Origin: Marinilactibacillus piezotolerans
Lineage (GTDB): Bacteria; Bacillota; Bacilli; Lactobacillales; Carnobacteriaceae_A
NCBI RefSeq assembly: GCF_900114235.1
Contig: NZ_FOSJ01000012.1
Coordinates: 1 to 58,519 of the forward strand
Length of the DNA stretch: 58,519 nt
Reading direction: 5' to 3'
Below, one piece after another: positions 43,307 to 52,513 of this stretch. The notes beneath the pieces were generated by a model. It was not told where the DNA came from and searched no databases. It saw only the letters and a program-made list of their open reading frames with translations. The position numbers were made by a program, and so were the translations under genes. The first letter of the stretch is position 1; the number at the start of each line of letters is the position of its first letter.

Positions 43307-44536
43307 TTATATTTCTGATAAAACTATATTTTTTCTTTTATTCAATATATATACGATATTTAATGCTAATCCACCCGCTGCAACTATTATGGCTACGTAA
43401 AAAGCGTTCGTAAAATCTCCATTAGCTGATGCAGCCATACTTGCTGCAATTTTTGGTGCAAAGTAAGCAGATACTGAGTATCCGATAAATACAATTCCAT
43501 AATTAACCCCTTGATACCTTGGTCCAAAGTTTTCCATGACTAATGACGGGAATACGCCCATTACACCACCAAAACAAAGTCCTAATCCGATGATTCCTAT
43601 TGTGAATCCAGCTGTTGAGCGGATAAATATCAGAACAAAAAAGGTCAAAATGATTACACTGTACATAATGTTAATTGTATTTGATCGACCTAACTTATCT
43701 GATATTCCACCCCATATTACCCTACCCAATGTGTTGCTCAAGGAATATAAACTAACATACCCGGCAGCTGCAGCAGCGGTTAATCCAAACATACTTTGAC
43801 CAATTGGAGAAGCATTGGAAGCAATCATCAAACCTGAAAATGCCCCCATTGCCAACATAAACAAAATTAGATAAAAATTGACTGACTGCAGCATTTCTCT
43901 CCAATTATTATTTTTTAAATCTAACTTATTCGTATTTCCTTGAATAACAGGCATATTTTTAGGTATAAAGTCTTTTGGAGCTGCTTTGATAAATAAGCTG
44001 CACAAGAAACTAATCAGCGTATACGCAAGTCCCATTCCAATGAAAGTCTGGTGAACACCAACATTTTGAATTAAACTATTTGCGATAGGAGCGGCAATAA
44101 TTGCTGCTCCGCCCATTCCTCCAGTAATCAGGCCTGAAGCTAGACCGCGTTTGTCAGGAAACAATCTAAGTGTATTATTTAAACAACCTGAATAAGCGAA
44201 TCCTTGTCCAATCCCGCCCATTATTCCATAGTAAAAATAAAGCTGTACCAAGCTAGTTGCCGTCCCTGATAAAGTAAATCCTAGTCCAAATAAAATCCCA
44301 CCAGCCATAATGCTCCATTTTGACCATCCTTTATCTGTTAGAAATCCACCTAAGATCATTGGAATCGGGCCGACGGCTGCATTGATTGCAAAGGCGTCCA
44401 TGACATTTTCCATTGTCCATCCAGTATCAGCTGAAAGGGGACCAGCAAGAATGCTGAAAGCATATATAGCTCCCGTACACATTAATATTCCCATAGAACT
44501 AATTAAAACGATCCATCTGTTCAAATCTTTATGCAT
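43307..44536 (-). CDS. MFS transporter, oxalate/formate antiporter (OFA) family
   Basis: The protein has 409 aa with twelve membrane segments. OFA-typical features are GAIYAFSILAGPLSADTGW in TM1 and GMGGAAIIAAPIANSLI. The start ATG at 44536 lies inside the end of the CoA-transferase gene (8-base overlap ATGCATAA) behind AAGGAG, so the two are translationally coupled. It probably exchanges a small carboxylate that the CoA-transferase activates or releases. The exact substrate is unknown. Confidence 0.88.
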   Translation of the reverse strand: MHKDLNRWIVLISSMGILMCTGAIYAFSILAGPLSADTGWTMENVMDAFAINAAVGPIPMILGGFLTDKGWSKWSIMAGGILFGLGFTLSGTATSLVQLYFYYGIMGGIGQGFAYSGCLNNTLRLFPDKRGLASGLITGGMGGAAIIAAPIANSLIQNVGVHQTFIGMGLAYTLISFLCSLFIKAAPKDFIPKNMPVIQGNTNKLDLKNNNWREMLQSVNFYLILFMLAMGAFSGLMIASNASPIGQSMFGLTAAAAAGYVSLYSLSNTLGRVIWGGISDKLGRSNTINIMYSVIILTFFVLIFIRSTAGFTIGIIGLGLCFGGVMGVFPSLVMENFGPRYQGVNYGIVFIGYSVSAYFAPKIAASMAASANGDFTNAFYVAIIVAAGGLALNIVYILNKRKNIVLSEI

Positions 44537-46127
44537 GAATGATCTCCTTTTCATCTTCTTTCGGGTTCATTACAATATCTTTTAATTTACCCCAGTGTTC
44601 TTCAAACATTGCTGAATCCATCTCTTTCAAATCTTTGCTGATGACTGGTTCAAATTCCATTTGGTCTAAGATATCTTTTTCTAAATCTACTCCTGGTGCA
44701 ATTTCAATTAATCGCATCTTACCGTCTTTCAAGTCGAAAACTGCTCGTTCAGTCACATATAAGACTTCTTGTTCAACTTCATATGCATATTGTCCACTAA
44801 ATGTTACTTGTTCGACATCTTGAATGAATTTTTTAGATTTTCCTTCTTGCAAGATTGTCAATTTTCCATCTCGGACCTCTTCTTTTAATCCACCAGCAGT
44901 AAAAGTTCCAGCAAAGACTAATTTTTTTGCGGCTTGAGAAATATTAATGAATCCACCACATCCAGAGACCCGGTTTCCAAATTTTGATACATTTACATTT
45001 CCATATTGATCGGTTTGAGCTAATCCTAAAACAGACAGATCTAGACCTCCTCCATCGTAATAATCGAATTGAGCATGGTGATCAATGATTGCTTCGCTGT
45101 TATAAGCATGTCCAAAGTTACTTAATCCAGCAGGTATGCCACCGATTGATCCCGCTTCGGTAGTTAAATACAATTTATCAGTAATTCCTTCTTCCGCAGC
45201 TACAATCGAAACATTTACAGGAATTCCTACACCTAGATTCAAGACAGCTTCTTGTTTCAATTCTGCTGCTGCACGACGTCCAATAACTTTTCTTGCGTCT
45301 AGGGGTAGAGATTCCACAGTGTTTAGCGGTACTCTGATTTGTCCTGCAAAAGCGGGATTGTAGTGAGTACTCTCGGTCTGGAAATGATTTTCAGGTTTTG
45401 AAACAACAATATAATCTACAAGAATACCTGGTACTTTTACCTCTTTTGCTTTCAATGTTTCAGCAGCTGCAACTGATTCAACTTGCGCTATAACGATTCC
45501 ACCTGAATTTTTCACTGCTTGAGCAACCGGAAGAACTTCCATATGTAGTCCTTCTTTTTCGAGTGTCAAATTTCCTTTTTCATCTGCTACAGTTCCTCTG
45601 ATTAATCCTACATTGATTGGAAAAGTTGGATAATAGAGCCATTCTTCATTGTCGATTTCAATCAGTTTGACAATATCTTCCGTTGTACATTCAGATATTT
45701 TTCCACCTTCCAAACGCGGATCCACGAATGTTCTCATGCCTACTTTTGTTATAAGCCCAGGACGTTTAGCCGCAATTTCTCTATATAATTGAGCAATTAC
45801 ACCTTGTGGTAAGTTGTATGCTTCGCACTTGTTCTCAGTAATCAACTCACTGATCTTTGGTGATGCAGAAACAATGCCTCCGATCCATCGTTTAATTAAT
45901 CCTTCATGTGCTAAGTGGCTCATACCTTTTTCATGACGGTCTCCTACAGCGCTGGCGTGAACCATCGTCAGATTTTTCGGGTGCCCTTCATTTTTGAAGC
46001 GTTCCTCGATAGAAATCGCCATTTCTTCATTCACACAAGCTAGACCAAATCCTGTTAATGCCACAGTACTATTGTCTTGTATTAATTTTGCTGCTTGTTC
46101 TGCTGTTATAATTTTTGACATACCCAT
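44529..46127 (-). CDS. Acetate/propionate-type CoA-transferase
   Basis: The protein has 532 aa with alpha and beta halves fused, as in propionate CoA-transferase (Pct) and YdiF. The N-terminal half has VALTGFGLACVNEEMA. The C-terminal half has the catalytic Glu in TTEAGSIGGIPAGL and GGFINISQAAKKLVFAGTFTAGG. It moves CoA between short carboxylates. It is coupled to an OFA transporter and sits opposite a LysR regulator, which suggests an inducible acid-use pathway. The start follows AAAGGAGAATGGGT. Confidence 0.92.
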   Translation of the reverse strand: MGMSKIITAEQAAKLIQDNSTVALTGFGLACVNEEMAISIEERFKNEGHPKNLTMVHASAVGDRHEKGMSHLAHEGLIKRWIGGIVSASPKISELITENKCEAYNLPQGVIAQLYREIAAKRPGLITKVGMRTFVDPRLEGGKISECTTEDIVKLIEIDNEEWLYYPTFPINVGLIRGTVADEKGNLTLEKEGLHMEVLPVAQAVKNSGGIVIAQVESVAAAETLKAKEVKVPGILVDYIVVSKPENHFQTESTHYNPAFAGQIRVPLNTVESLPLDARKVIGRRAAAELKQEAVLNLGVGIPVNVSIVAAEEGITDKLYLTTEAGSIGGIPAGLSNFGHAYNSEAIIDHHAQFDYYDGGGLDLSVLGLAQTDQYGNVNVSKFGNRVSGCGGFINISQAAKKLVFAGTFTAGGLKEEVRDGKLTILQEGKSKKFIQDVEQVTFSGQYAYEVEQEVLYVTERAVFDLKDGKMRLIEIAPGVDLEKDILDQMEFEPVISKDLKEMDSAMFEEHWGKLKDIVMNPKEDEKEIIHA

Positions 46128-46565
46128 TCTCCTTTGTTAATATTTTCACTAATAAAAATAAAAAAATAATTTATATATTCAATAAGTTTTTAAAACATTT
46201 ATCAATGGATTACATAAATTAAAATTATAAATCTTGAATTTGTTTGCTCACTTATTAACTATTTGTTTACAAGGAGAATTATATCGATTAAAGACTATAA
46301 AATAAAATTCTATTTTATTCATGTATTCAATAACAAAAAAGTTATATAATAAATTCACAATTTTGATGGTTATTATTTTTATATAGTAATTTTAAAAAAA
46401 GAATATTTTTTTACTTTTAGATTATAAGAAAATTCAATTTAACAGTAGTACGGATAAAATTACCGTATCCTGTTAACATTGATTTTATAGATTTCCCTAG
46501 ACATTTCACGTTGGATTAGATACTATCTGTATAGGGAAGAAGTTCATAAAAAGGAATGAAAAACC
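46128..46565. other. Divergent control region between CoA-transferase and LysR genes
   Basis: About 440 very AT-rich bases. It should hold both divergent promoters and the LysR binding site (T-N11-A type). Several weak A/T dyads exist, but none stands out enough to name. Confidence 0.5.
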
Positions 46566-47489
46566 ATGCATTCAGAAACAATGATTTTATATTTAGAGAC
46601 ACTGATACAAGAAAAAACATTTACTCAAGCTGCTAAAAAGTTATATATTTCACAACCTTATTTAAGTAAATCAATTAGTTCTGTGGAATGTGAACTGAAT
46701 ACAAAACTTGTAGATCGTAACGCTTCTCCGCTAAGACTAACATACGCAGGCGAGCGCTACCTATACCACTTAAAGAAAATACGTAACCGATATACTGAAA
46801 TGGTCAATGAACTTTCTTTAGTATCCCAGTTAGATTATGGCAGAATCAGAATAGGTGTTCATGCAATCATGGGGTCCTTTTTACTCCCTCTGATATTACC
46901 TGCTTTTCATTCTAAATTTCCTGGGATCAAAATAGAATTAATTGAACAAAACCCTTCTATTTCCGAATCTGATTTGATTGAAAATAAAATCGATTTATAT
47001 TTAGGAATGGATCCTGCAACAAATAAGAAATTAGCTTACGAAGAACTGACTAGAGATGAATGGTGCATGATTGTGCCAGAATCAAGCTCACTTTATCAGA
47101 TTGACAAAACAGAAGTAAGTCTTTTTCCTTTTCCAATCTCAACATTAAATAATGAAAAGTATGTTTTGACCGGTAATCACTCTGCCATTCGAAAACAGAC
47201 AGATCTCTTTTTCGATAAGCATGATATCAGTCCTGATATTGTGCTGGAAAGCAATAATATTGGAACAGTTGCAGCATTAGCTAGACAAGGAATGGGTATC
47301 ACTTTTCTTCCAAAGAGTGCTCTACTTGAAAATGAATCTTTCAAACATTACAACATCTATGACTTTGAAACAAAAGATTTAATGACAATTTATTTTGCAG
47401 CACATAAAAAGAATAAATCCTTATCAGCAAGCGATAAAGCATTCATGGAAAGCGCTCGAGAATCACTAAAAGATATATATGCTCGTTGA
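46566..47489 (+). CDS. LysR-family transcriptional regulator
   Basis: The protein has 307 aa. The N-terminal winged helix-turn-helix (residues 4-62, FTQAAKKLYISQPYLSKSISSVECEL) precedes a periplasmic-binding-protein-like effector domain (about 90-300). It is divergent from the CoA-transferase/OFA transporter genes, the normal arrangement for a LysR regulator and its target. The inducer is probably a carboxylate or its CoA ester, by inference. The start follows AAAAGGAATG. Confidence 0.9.
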   Translation: MHSETMILYLETLIQEKTFTQAAKKLYISQPYLSKSISSVECELNTKLVDRNASPLRLTYAGERYLYHLKKIRNRYTEMVNELSLVSQLDYGRIRIGVHAIMGSFLLPLILPAFHSKFPGIKIELIEQNPSISESDLIENKIDLYLGMDPATNKKLAYEELTRDEWCMIVPESSSLYQIDKTEVSLFPFPISTLNNEKYVLTGNHSAIRKQTDLFFDKHDISPDIVLESNNIGTVAALARQGMGITFLPKSALLENESFKHYNIYDFETKDLMTIYFAAHKKNKSLSASDKAFMESARESLKDIYAR

Positions 47490-47597
47490 AATTTAAATAA
47501 AGTTAATAATTAATTAATAGTTTTTTATCTATTTATATCTTAGAGATATGTATACTTCACTTATTAACTACAATACATATGGAGGTTATTTAGAAAT

Positions 47598-47906
47598 ATG
47601 GGACTATTAAATGTTGGAAGTTTGGTATTCGGTTTACTGGCATGGGGATTACCTCTATTTAATTTGTTCAATCCAAAAGCAAAAGCAATAGAATTCTATT
47701 GGGACGCAATATGGAGTTTATCTTCCTGTGGTATTGCTTTATGCTTTCAAATTATTTATACAAATTATATCGTTACAATCGAAGATTGGATTGCATTAAT
47801 GGATACAGCCCAAACAGTGGCCGTCGCTTCTGCTACTCTATTAATTATGACTATTTTATTGAATTTCACTGCATTAATTATCCTTAAAAAGAAACAAGTA
47901 GAATAG
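47598..47906 (+). CDS. Small membrane protein, 102 aa
   Basis: The protein has three hydrophobic segments (about residues 5-24, 38-55 and 72-95) and a KKKQVE tail. No family is recognised. The start follows GGAGGTTATTT. It stands alone, ended by a bidirectional terminator, about 110 bases after the LysR gene. Confidence 0.65.
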   Translation: MGLLNVGSLVFGLLAWGLPLFNLFNPKAKAIEFYWDAIWSLSSCGIALCFQIIYTNYIVTIEDWIALMDTAQTVAVASATLLIMTILLNFTALIILKKKQVE

Positions 47907-47912
47907 TAAAAA

Positions 47913-47946
47913 ACGGTTCACTTATTTGAAGTGAGCCGTTTTTTTA
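47913..47946. terminator. Bidirectional terminator
   Basis: CGGTTCACTT (47914-47923) and AAGTGAGCCG (47929-47938), flanked by A and T runs. It lies between convergent genes. Confidence 0.85.
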
Positions 47947-47949
47947 CCA

Positions 47950-48117
47950 TTATTCATTTTCTTGTTCGCGTTTTTCTAGTAAGCCAATCAGTCGATCCAA
48001 TTTCACATTTTTCTCCTTTGTTAAACTAACCATATCGTAACAAAGCTTCAGAAAAAAGATAATTGCAGCAGGAACTGCCAGATATAGTACAATCATGAAT
48101 AGAGATATAAATATCAT
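47950..48117 (-). CDS. Small membrane protein, 55 aa
   Basis: The protein has one hydrophobic segment (MIFISLFMIVLYLAVPAAIIFFLKL), then a charged tail ending in LDRLIGLLEKREQENE, which could form a coiled coil. The ATG at 48117 lies after GGGAGGTTTATCC; the upstream ATG (48132) overlaps that site. It is 28 bases after coaA on the same strand and may be co-transcribed. No family known. Confidence 0.6.
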   Translation of the reverse strand: MIFISLFMIVLYLAVPAAIIFFLKLCYDMVSLTKEKNVKLDRLIGLLEKREQENE

Positions 48118-48145
48118 GGATAAACCTCCCATAGTTTCTTCTTTT

Positions 48146-49069
48146 TTAGTGCTTTTTCAATAGTAACTGGTCAATATAATGATCTGTTGTTTTATGGATG
48201 ATCATGTCCGCTCTGAATCGAGTTGGTAGAATATATTCTTCTAAATTGGTTAAGTTGACATCCTGCCAAACCTCTTTAGCCATATCAAACGCTTCTTTTC
48301 GATTACCCATGGCTACATCATAATAATAATTGGTAGGATTCTGAAAAGCCGTATCTAAAAGCAGTCCGAATCGTTCCAAGTACCACTTTTCGATTCTTTC
48401 GGGTTCTGCATCTACGTAAAAACTGAAATCAAAAAAGTCGCTGACAAAAATCTTCTCATTCGCTGGAAGTTGCAGAACATTGATTCCTTCGACAATCAAA
48501 ATATCCGGCTGATCAATTACGGCCTGTTCGTCCGGAACAATGTCATAAAATTTATGCGAATATACAGGGACTTCAATATTTCTACGGCCGCTTTTAACAT
48601 CTCCCATAAACGTAATTAATCTTTTCATATCATAACTTTCAGGGAATCCTTTGCGGTCCAAAATATTTCTTTCTTTTAATACTTCATTTGGGTACAAAAA
48701 TCCATCTGTCGTAATCAAATCTACTTTTCTATTCGGATATGCCCGGTCGATCATAGTCTGAAGCAGTCTAGCCAATGTACTTTTCCCTACCGCCACACTA
48801 CCAGCTATGCCAATAATATAAGGATCCTTCTTAGCAGGCTGATTTAGTAATATTTTCATTTCTCGCTGTCGTTCATCATAATATCTGATATGGGTGTGCA
48901 GAACTTGAAGAATCGGTACATAGATCTCTTTAACATCTTTCAAAGAAATCCGGTCATTTAATGAACGTAAGGATTCTAGTTCTTCATCTGTTAAGGTTAA
49001 CCTAGTATGTTCGTTTAATGCTTTCCATTCATCTCTTTCAATAATATAAAACGTATCTGATTCTTGCAT
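48146..49069 (-). CDS. coaA: Pantothenate kinase, type I
   Basis: The protein has 307 aa, the usual length for bacterial CoaA. The P-loop GSVAVGKST (about residues 90-98), DLITTDGFLYPNEVL and PDILIVEGINVLQ are in place. It phosphorylates pantothenate in the first step of CoA synthesis and is inhibited by CoA in this family. It is transcribed away from the mevalonate operon. Confidence 0.95.
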   Translation of the reverse strand: MQESDTFYIIERDEWKALNEHTRLTLTDEELESLRSLNDRISLKDVKEIYVPILQVLHTHIRYYDERQREMKILLNQPAKKDPYIIGIAGSVAVGKSTLARLLQTMIDRAYPNRKVDLITTDGFLYPNEVLKERNILDRKGFPESYDMKRLITFMGDVKSGRRNIEVPVYSHKFYDIVPDEQAVIDQPDILIVEGINVLQLPANEKIFVSDFFDFSFYVDAEPERIEKWYLERFGLLLDTAFQNPTNYYYDVAMGNRKEAFDMAKEVWQDVNLTNLEEYILPTRFRADMIIHKTTDHYIDQLLLKKH

Positions 49070-49273
49070 GCGGTTAAATCCTCCGCTCCTATAGTGTCGA
49101 TTTCGAGTACAAGTTTACCAAAATTTTTCGTTCTTGACTATCATTATCGTAAAGCGCTTAAAAAATGGTTATATTTTTATCTTTCAAGTACTTTCTATTT
49201 TTTTCTCGGTAATCATACTATTTTTTGGTTTCTTTAAGTAATTTTAAACTTAAACTGGTACGATATATTGGAG

Positions 49274-49279
49274 TATAAT
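49274..49279 (+). promoter_or_regulatory. Possible -10 box of the mevalonate operon
   Basis: TATAAT 87 bases before the mevalonate kinase start; the -35 (TTAAAC, 18 bases upstream) is weak. The rest of the 49070-49365 gap shows nothing else. Confidence 0.4.
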
Positions 49280-49365
49280 AGCCAAATATAGTAGGATTAA
49301 ACTACACGTATGTGACGGTATATCTGAATTATATTATATAAAAGAACTTATAAGGAGTTGACAGG

Positions 49366-50319
49366 ATGAAAACTCTCTCCGATCAAGCCATTGGAACGGC
49401 TCACGGAAAGATTATATTAATTGGAGAACATTCAGTGGTTTATAATGAACCCGCAATTGCTCTTCCTTTCCCGGCTGCTAATGTAGAAGTTCGCATAAAA
49501 GCTATTGAAGGAGAAAGCAAAATTTTTTCCAGTTATTATAACGGACCACTAGCAAGTACTCCTGTTTCCCTATATAACCTTAGACGTACAATTGAAACAA
49601 TTTGCGAAGATTTAAATGTGGATACTTCTGGCATGCTGATTACAGTATCCAGTCTTATTCCCCCTGAAAGAGGAATGGGATCTAGTGCAGCAGTAGCAAC
49701 TGCTCTAATTCATGCTTTATATAATTTCTTTGAATGTTCTTTGGACAATGAAACTTTACTTTATTATATTGGAATCTCGGAAAAAATTGCTCATGGAAAC
49801 CCTAGTGGTTTAGATGCTCGTATTACAAGTGGTACAAAACCTGTATATTTTATCAAGTCAAAATCTCCTGAAACATTCGACTTACAGGTTACTGGTTATC
49901 TAATTGCTGCTGACACTGGTTTAAAAGGACAGACACGAGAAGCCGTCCAAGACGTTGCAAAGTTGCTGAGAAAATCTAAAAGAAAAACAAAACTTCTTAT
50001 TTCATCACTTGGTTCATTGACGGCTCAAGCAAAGTCGGCAATTGAAGAAGATGATATAGCTGCATTAGGCAGGATTCTTTCAAAAGCTCATCGTCATTTA
50101 TCTGATTTAAGTGTTAGTAATGAAAAGTTAGATCACTTAGTCCAAACTGCTCTAGAGCAAGGGGCGCTTGGCGCTAAACTAACCGGAAGTGGTCGAGGAG
50201 GCTGTATGATAGCCTTAGCCAAAACGTTCGATCAAGCTAAACATATCGCAAATGAATTAATGAAGAATGGAGCCGTTGAAACTTGGATCCATTCATTAGG
50301 AGTCAATACACATGAGTAA
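49366..50319 (+). CDS. mvk: Mevalonate kinase
   Basis: The protein has 317 aa and is a GHMP kinase with HGKIILIGEHSVVYNEPAIALPF at the N-terminus, phosphate loop PPERGMGSSAAVATALI (about 104-120) and KLTGSGRGGCMIAL near the C-terminus. It makes 5-phosphomevalonate. It is the first gene of the lower mevalonate operon, starting behind AAGGAGTTGACAGG; its end overlaps mvaD by 8 bases (ATGAGTAA). Confidence 0.95.
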   Translation: MKTLSDQAIGTAHGKIILIGEHSVVYNEPAIALPFPAANVEVRIKAIEGESKIFSSYYNGPLASTPVSLYNLRRTIETICEDLNVDTSGMLITVSSLIPPERGMGSSAAVATALIHALYNFFECSLDNETLLYYIGISEKIAHGNPSGLDARITSGTKPVYFIKSKSPETFDLQVTGYLIAADTGLKGQTREAVQDVAKLLRKSKRKTKLLISSLGSLTAQAKSAIEEDDIAALGRILSKAHRHLSDLSVSNEKLDHLVQTALEQGALGAKLTGSGRGGCMIALAKTFDQAKHIANELMKNGAVETWIHSLGVNTHE

Positions 50320-51286
50320 ATGGGTACGTGCACATACAAATATTGCATTGATAAAATATTGGGGAAAAGAAAACGAAGAATTCATTATTCCAAAAAATAA
50401 TTCTCTTTCTTTGACATTAGACGCTTTTTATACAGATTCTAAAGTTACATTCGACTCTTCTCTAAAAGAAGATCAGCTGATTCTTGATGGTGAAAAACAA
50501 GACAGCATAGCCTTAAAAAAAGTCTCTACTATTTTGGACATTGTCAGAGATAAAGCTGATTTTACTGATTTTGCCCTTGTTGAAAGTATCAATTATGTTC
50601 CGACAGCTGCTGGTTTAGCTTCTTCAGCTTCCGGCTTAGCTGCTTTAGCAGGAGCTGCTAGCGCTGCTGCAGGGTTAAATTTATCCTCAAAAGAACTTTC
50701 TCGTCTCGCACGCAGAGGGTCCGGATCAGCTTCTAGAAGTATTTATGGCGGATTTGTTGAATGGGAAAAAGGTACAAACGACGAGACTTCTTTTGCACAT
50801 CCTATTGATAATGCTGACTGGGATATTGGCATGCTTTTTATTATTGTTAAACAAGCGAAAAAAGACGTATCTAGTCGAGATGGTATGCAAAGGACCGTCG
50901 CAACCTCTCCTTTCTATGATGGATGGTTAGCTACCCTTGATCAGGATTTGACAGACATCAAGATTTCTATAGCAGAACAAAGCATCAATAAAGTAGGCGC
51001 AATTGCAGAACGGAATGCTTTGAAAATGCATGCAACAACTTTAGGTGCTCAGCCTCCTTTTACGTATTGGACAGCCGATAGTATGTTAGCAATGGAAGCA
51101 GTTCGTACACTTCGCAAGGAAGGCTATTCTGTTTATTTTACAATGGATGCCGGACCCAATGTTAAGGTTATTTGCAAACAGTCTGAAATGAGTAAAATCA
51201 AAAAAGCATTAATGTCTTATTTTGACGAAGAGCAAATTATTTCTGCTAAACCTGGCCCTGGAATCCAAGTGTTGGAAAATGAATAA
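50312..51286 (+). CDS. mvaD: Diphosphomevalonate decarboxylase
   Basis: The protein has 324 aa: HTNIALIKYWGKENEEFIIPKNNSLSLTLD at the start, then PTAAGLASSASGLAALAGAAS (phosphate loop) and RRGSGSASRSIYGGFVEW, all diagnostic. It converts diphosphomevalonate to isopentenyl diphosphate with ATP. It is translationally coupled to mevalonate kinase. Confidence 0.96.
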   Translation: MSKWVRAHTNIALIKYWGKENEEFIIPKNNSLSLTLDAFYTDSKVTFDSSLKEDQLILDGEKQDSIALKKVSTILDIVRDKADFTDFALVESINYVPTAAGLASSASGLAALAGAASAAAGLNLSSKELSRLARRGSGSASRSIYGGFVEWEKGTNDETSFAHPIDNADWDIGMLFIIVKQAKKDVSSRDGMQRTVATSPFYDGWLATLDQDLTDIKISIAEQSINKVGAIAERNALKMHATTLGAQPPFTYWTADSMLAMEAVRTLRKEGYSVYFTMDAGPNVKVICKQSEMSKIKKALMSYFDEEQIISAKPGPGIQVLENE

Positions 51287-51345
51287 TTAATTTTCTAACA
51301 TACATAAGCATAAACCAAAATCGAATTAGAAAAGGATCGGATCGA

Positions 51346-52422
51346 ATGAATCAAGTAGTAGCCTCGGCTCCTGGCAAATTATATATTGCTGGTGAATATG
51401 CAGTGGTCGAACCTGGACACCCTGCTATATTAGTAGCAGTAGACCAGTTTTTGACCGTTAAAGTAAGCCATTCAGAAACAGTTGGCACCATTCATTCTTC
51501 ACATTATTCGAATATTCCTTTACAGTGGAGAAGAGAAAATGGCAAGATGATCGTAGATGAAAGAGAAAATCCCTTTCACTATTTACTGGCCGCTATTGAT
51601 TATACAGAGCGTTATGTAAAAGAGTGTAAAAAAGAATTGTCTATTTATCATCTTGGTGTGGAAAGCGAACTAGACAGCTCAAGCGGACTGAAATATGGTC
51701 TGGGATCCAGCGCTGCGGTTACTGTAGCAACAGTCAGAGCTTTACTTAAATATTACGATTTAGATATAACCGATGATCTCGTATTCAAATTATCTGTTCT
51801 CGCTCATCTATCCGTTAAAAGTAATGGATCATTTGGAGATATTGCAGCTGCAACATATACCGGCTGGCTAGCATACAGCAGCTTTGATAGAGAATGGGTC
51901 AGAGAAAAGCTAAATACCCATAGCATCACAGCCCTAATTGAATTAGACTGGCCTGCTTTTATGGTGGAACAATTATCTCCTCCCGAAGAATTAAAACTTT
52001 TAATTGGCTGGACGGGCTCTCCTGCTTCTACAACTAGCCTAGTTGATCAGGTTAGAGCTAAAAGAGAAGCCAAAGAAGAAAACTATCAATTCTTTTTACA
52101 AGAAAGTAAATCATGTGTAGAAAAAATGATTCGTGCTTTTAGAGATAAAGATCTCTCTGCCATTCAAAAAGAAATTAGACAGAATCGTCTGCTTTTAAAA
52201 AATATGAGTGAAAGTACGAGAGTTCCGATTGAAACTTCTGCGTTACAGACTTTATGTGATTTTGCTGAACAATATAATGGTGCAGCAAAATCTTCTGGAG
52301 CCGGTGGAGGAGATTGTGGAATCGCCTTGTTTGATCGTAAAGCCAGTTTGCTTGATTTAGTTTCAAAGTGGGAAGAACATGATATTACCCTGCTTCCTCT
52401 ACAAGTCTATACTCGTTCATGA
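51346..52422 (+). CDS. Phosphomevalonate kinase
   Basis: The protein has 358 aa and is a GHMP kinase: APGKLYIAGEYAVVEPGHPAILVAVD at the start, KYGLGSSAAVTVATVRALL, SFGDIAAATYTGWLAYSSF, and SSGAGGGDCGIAL near the end. It makes diphosphomevalonate. It lies third in the operon, 59 bases after mvaD, behind AAAAGGATCGGATCG. Confidence 0.95.
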   Translation: MNQVVASAPGKLYIAGEYAVVEPGHPAILVAVDQFLTVKVSHSETVGTIHSSHYSNIPLQWRRENGKMIVDERENPFHYLLAAIDYTERYVKECKKELSIYHLGVESELDSSSGLKYGLGSSAAVTVATVRALLKYYDLDITDDLVFKLSVLAHLSVKSNGSFGDIAAATYTGWLAYSSFDREWVREKLNTHSITALIELDWPAFMVEQLSPPEELKLLIGWTGSPASTTSLVDQVRAKREAKEENYQFFLQESKSCVEKMIRAFRDKDLSAIQKEIRQNRLLLKNMSESTRVPIETSALQTLCDFAEQYNGAAKSSGAGGGDCGIALFDRKASLLDLVSKWEEHDITLLPLQVYTRS

Positions 52423-52513
52423 TAGAATCAAAAGTATACAAATTAAGATATTAATTCTAAAAATATTTGAGAGTTCCAGAAGGTTTTTAAACTGACATAT
52501 TGGAGAAAACACT

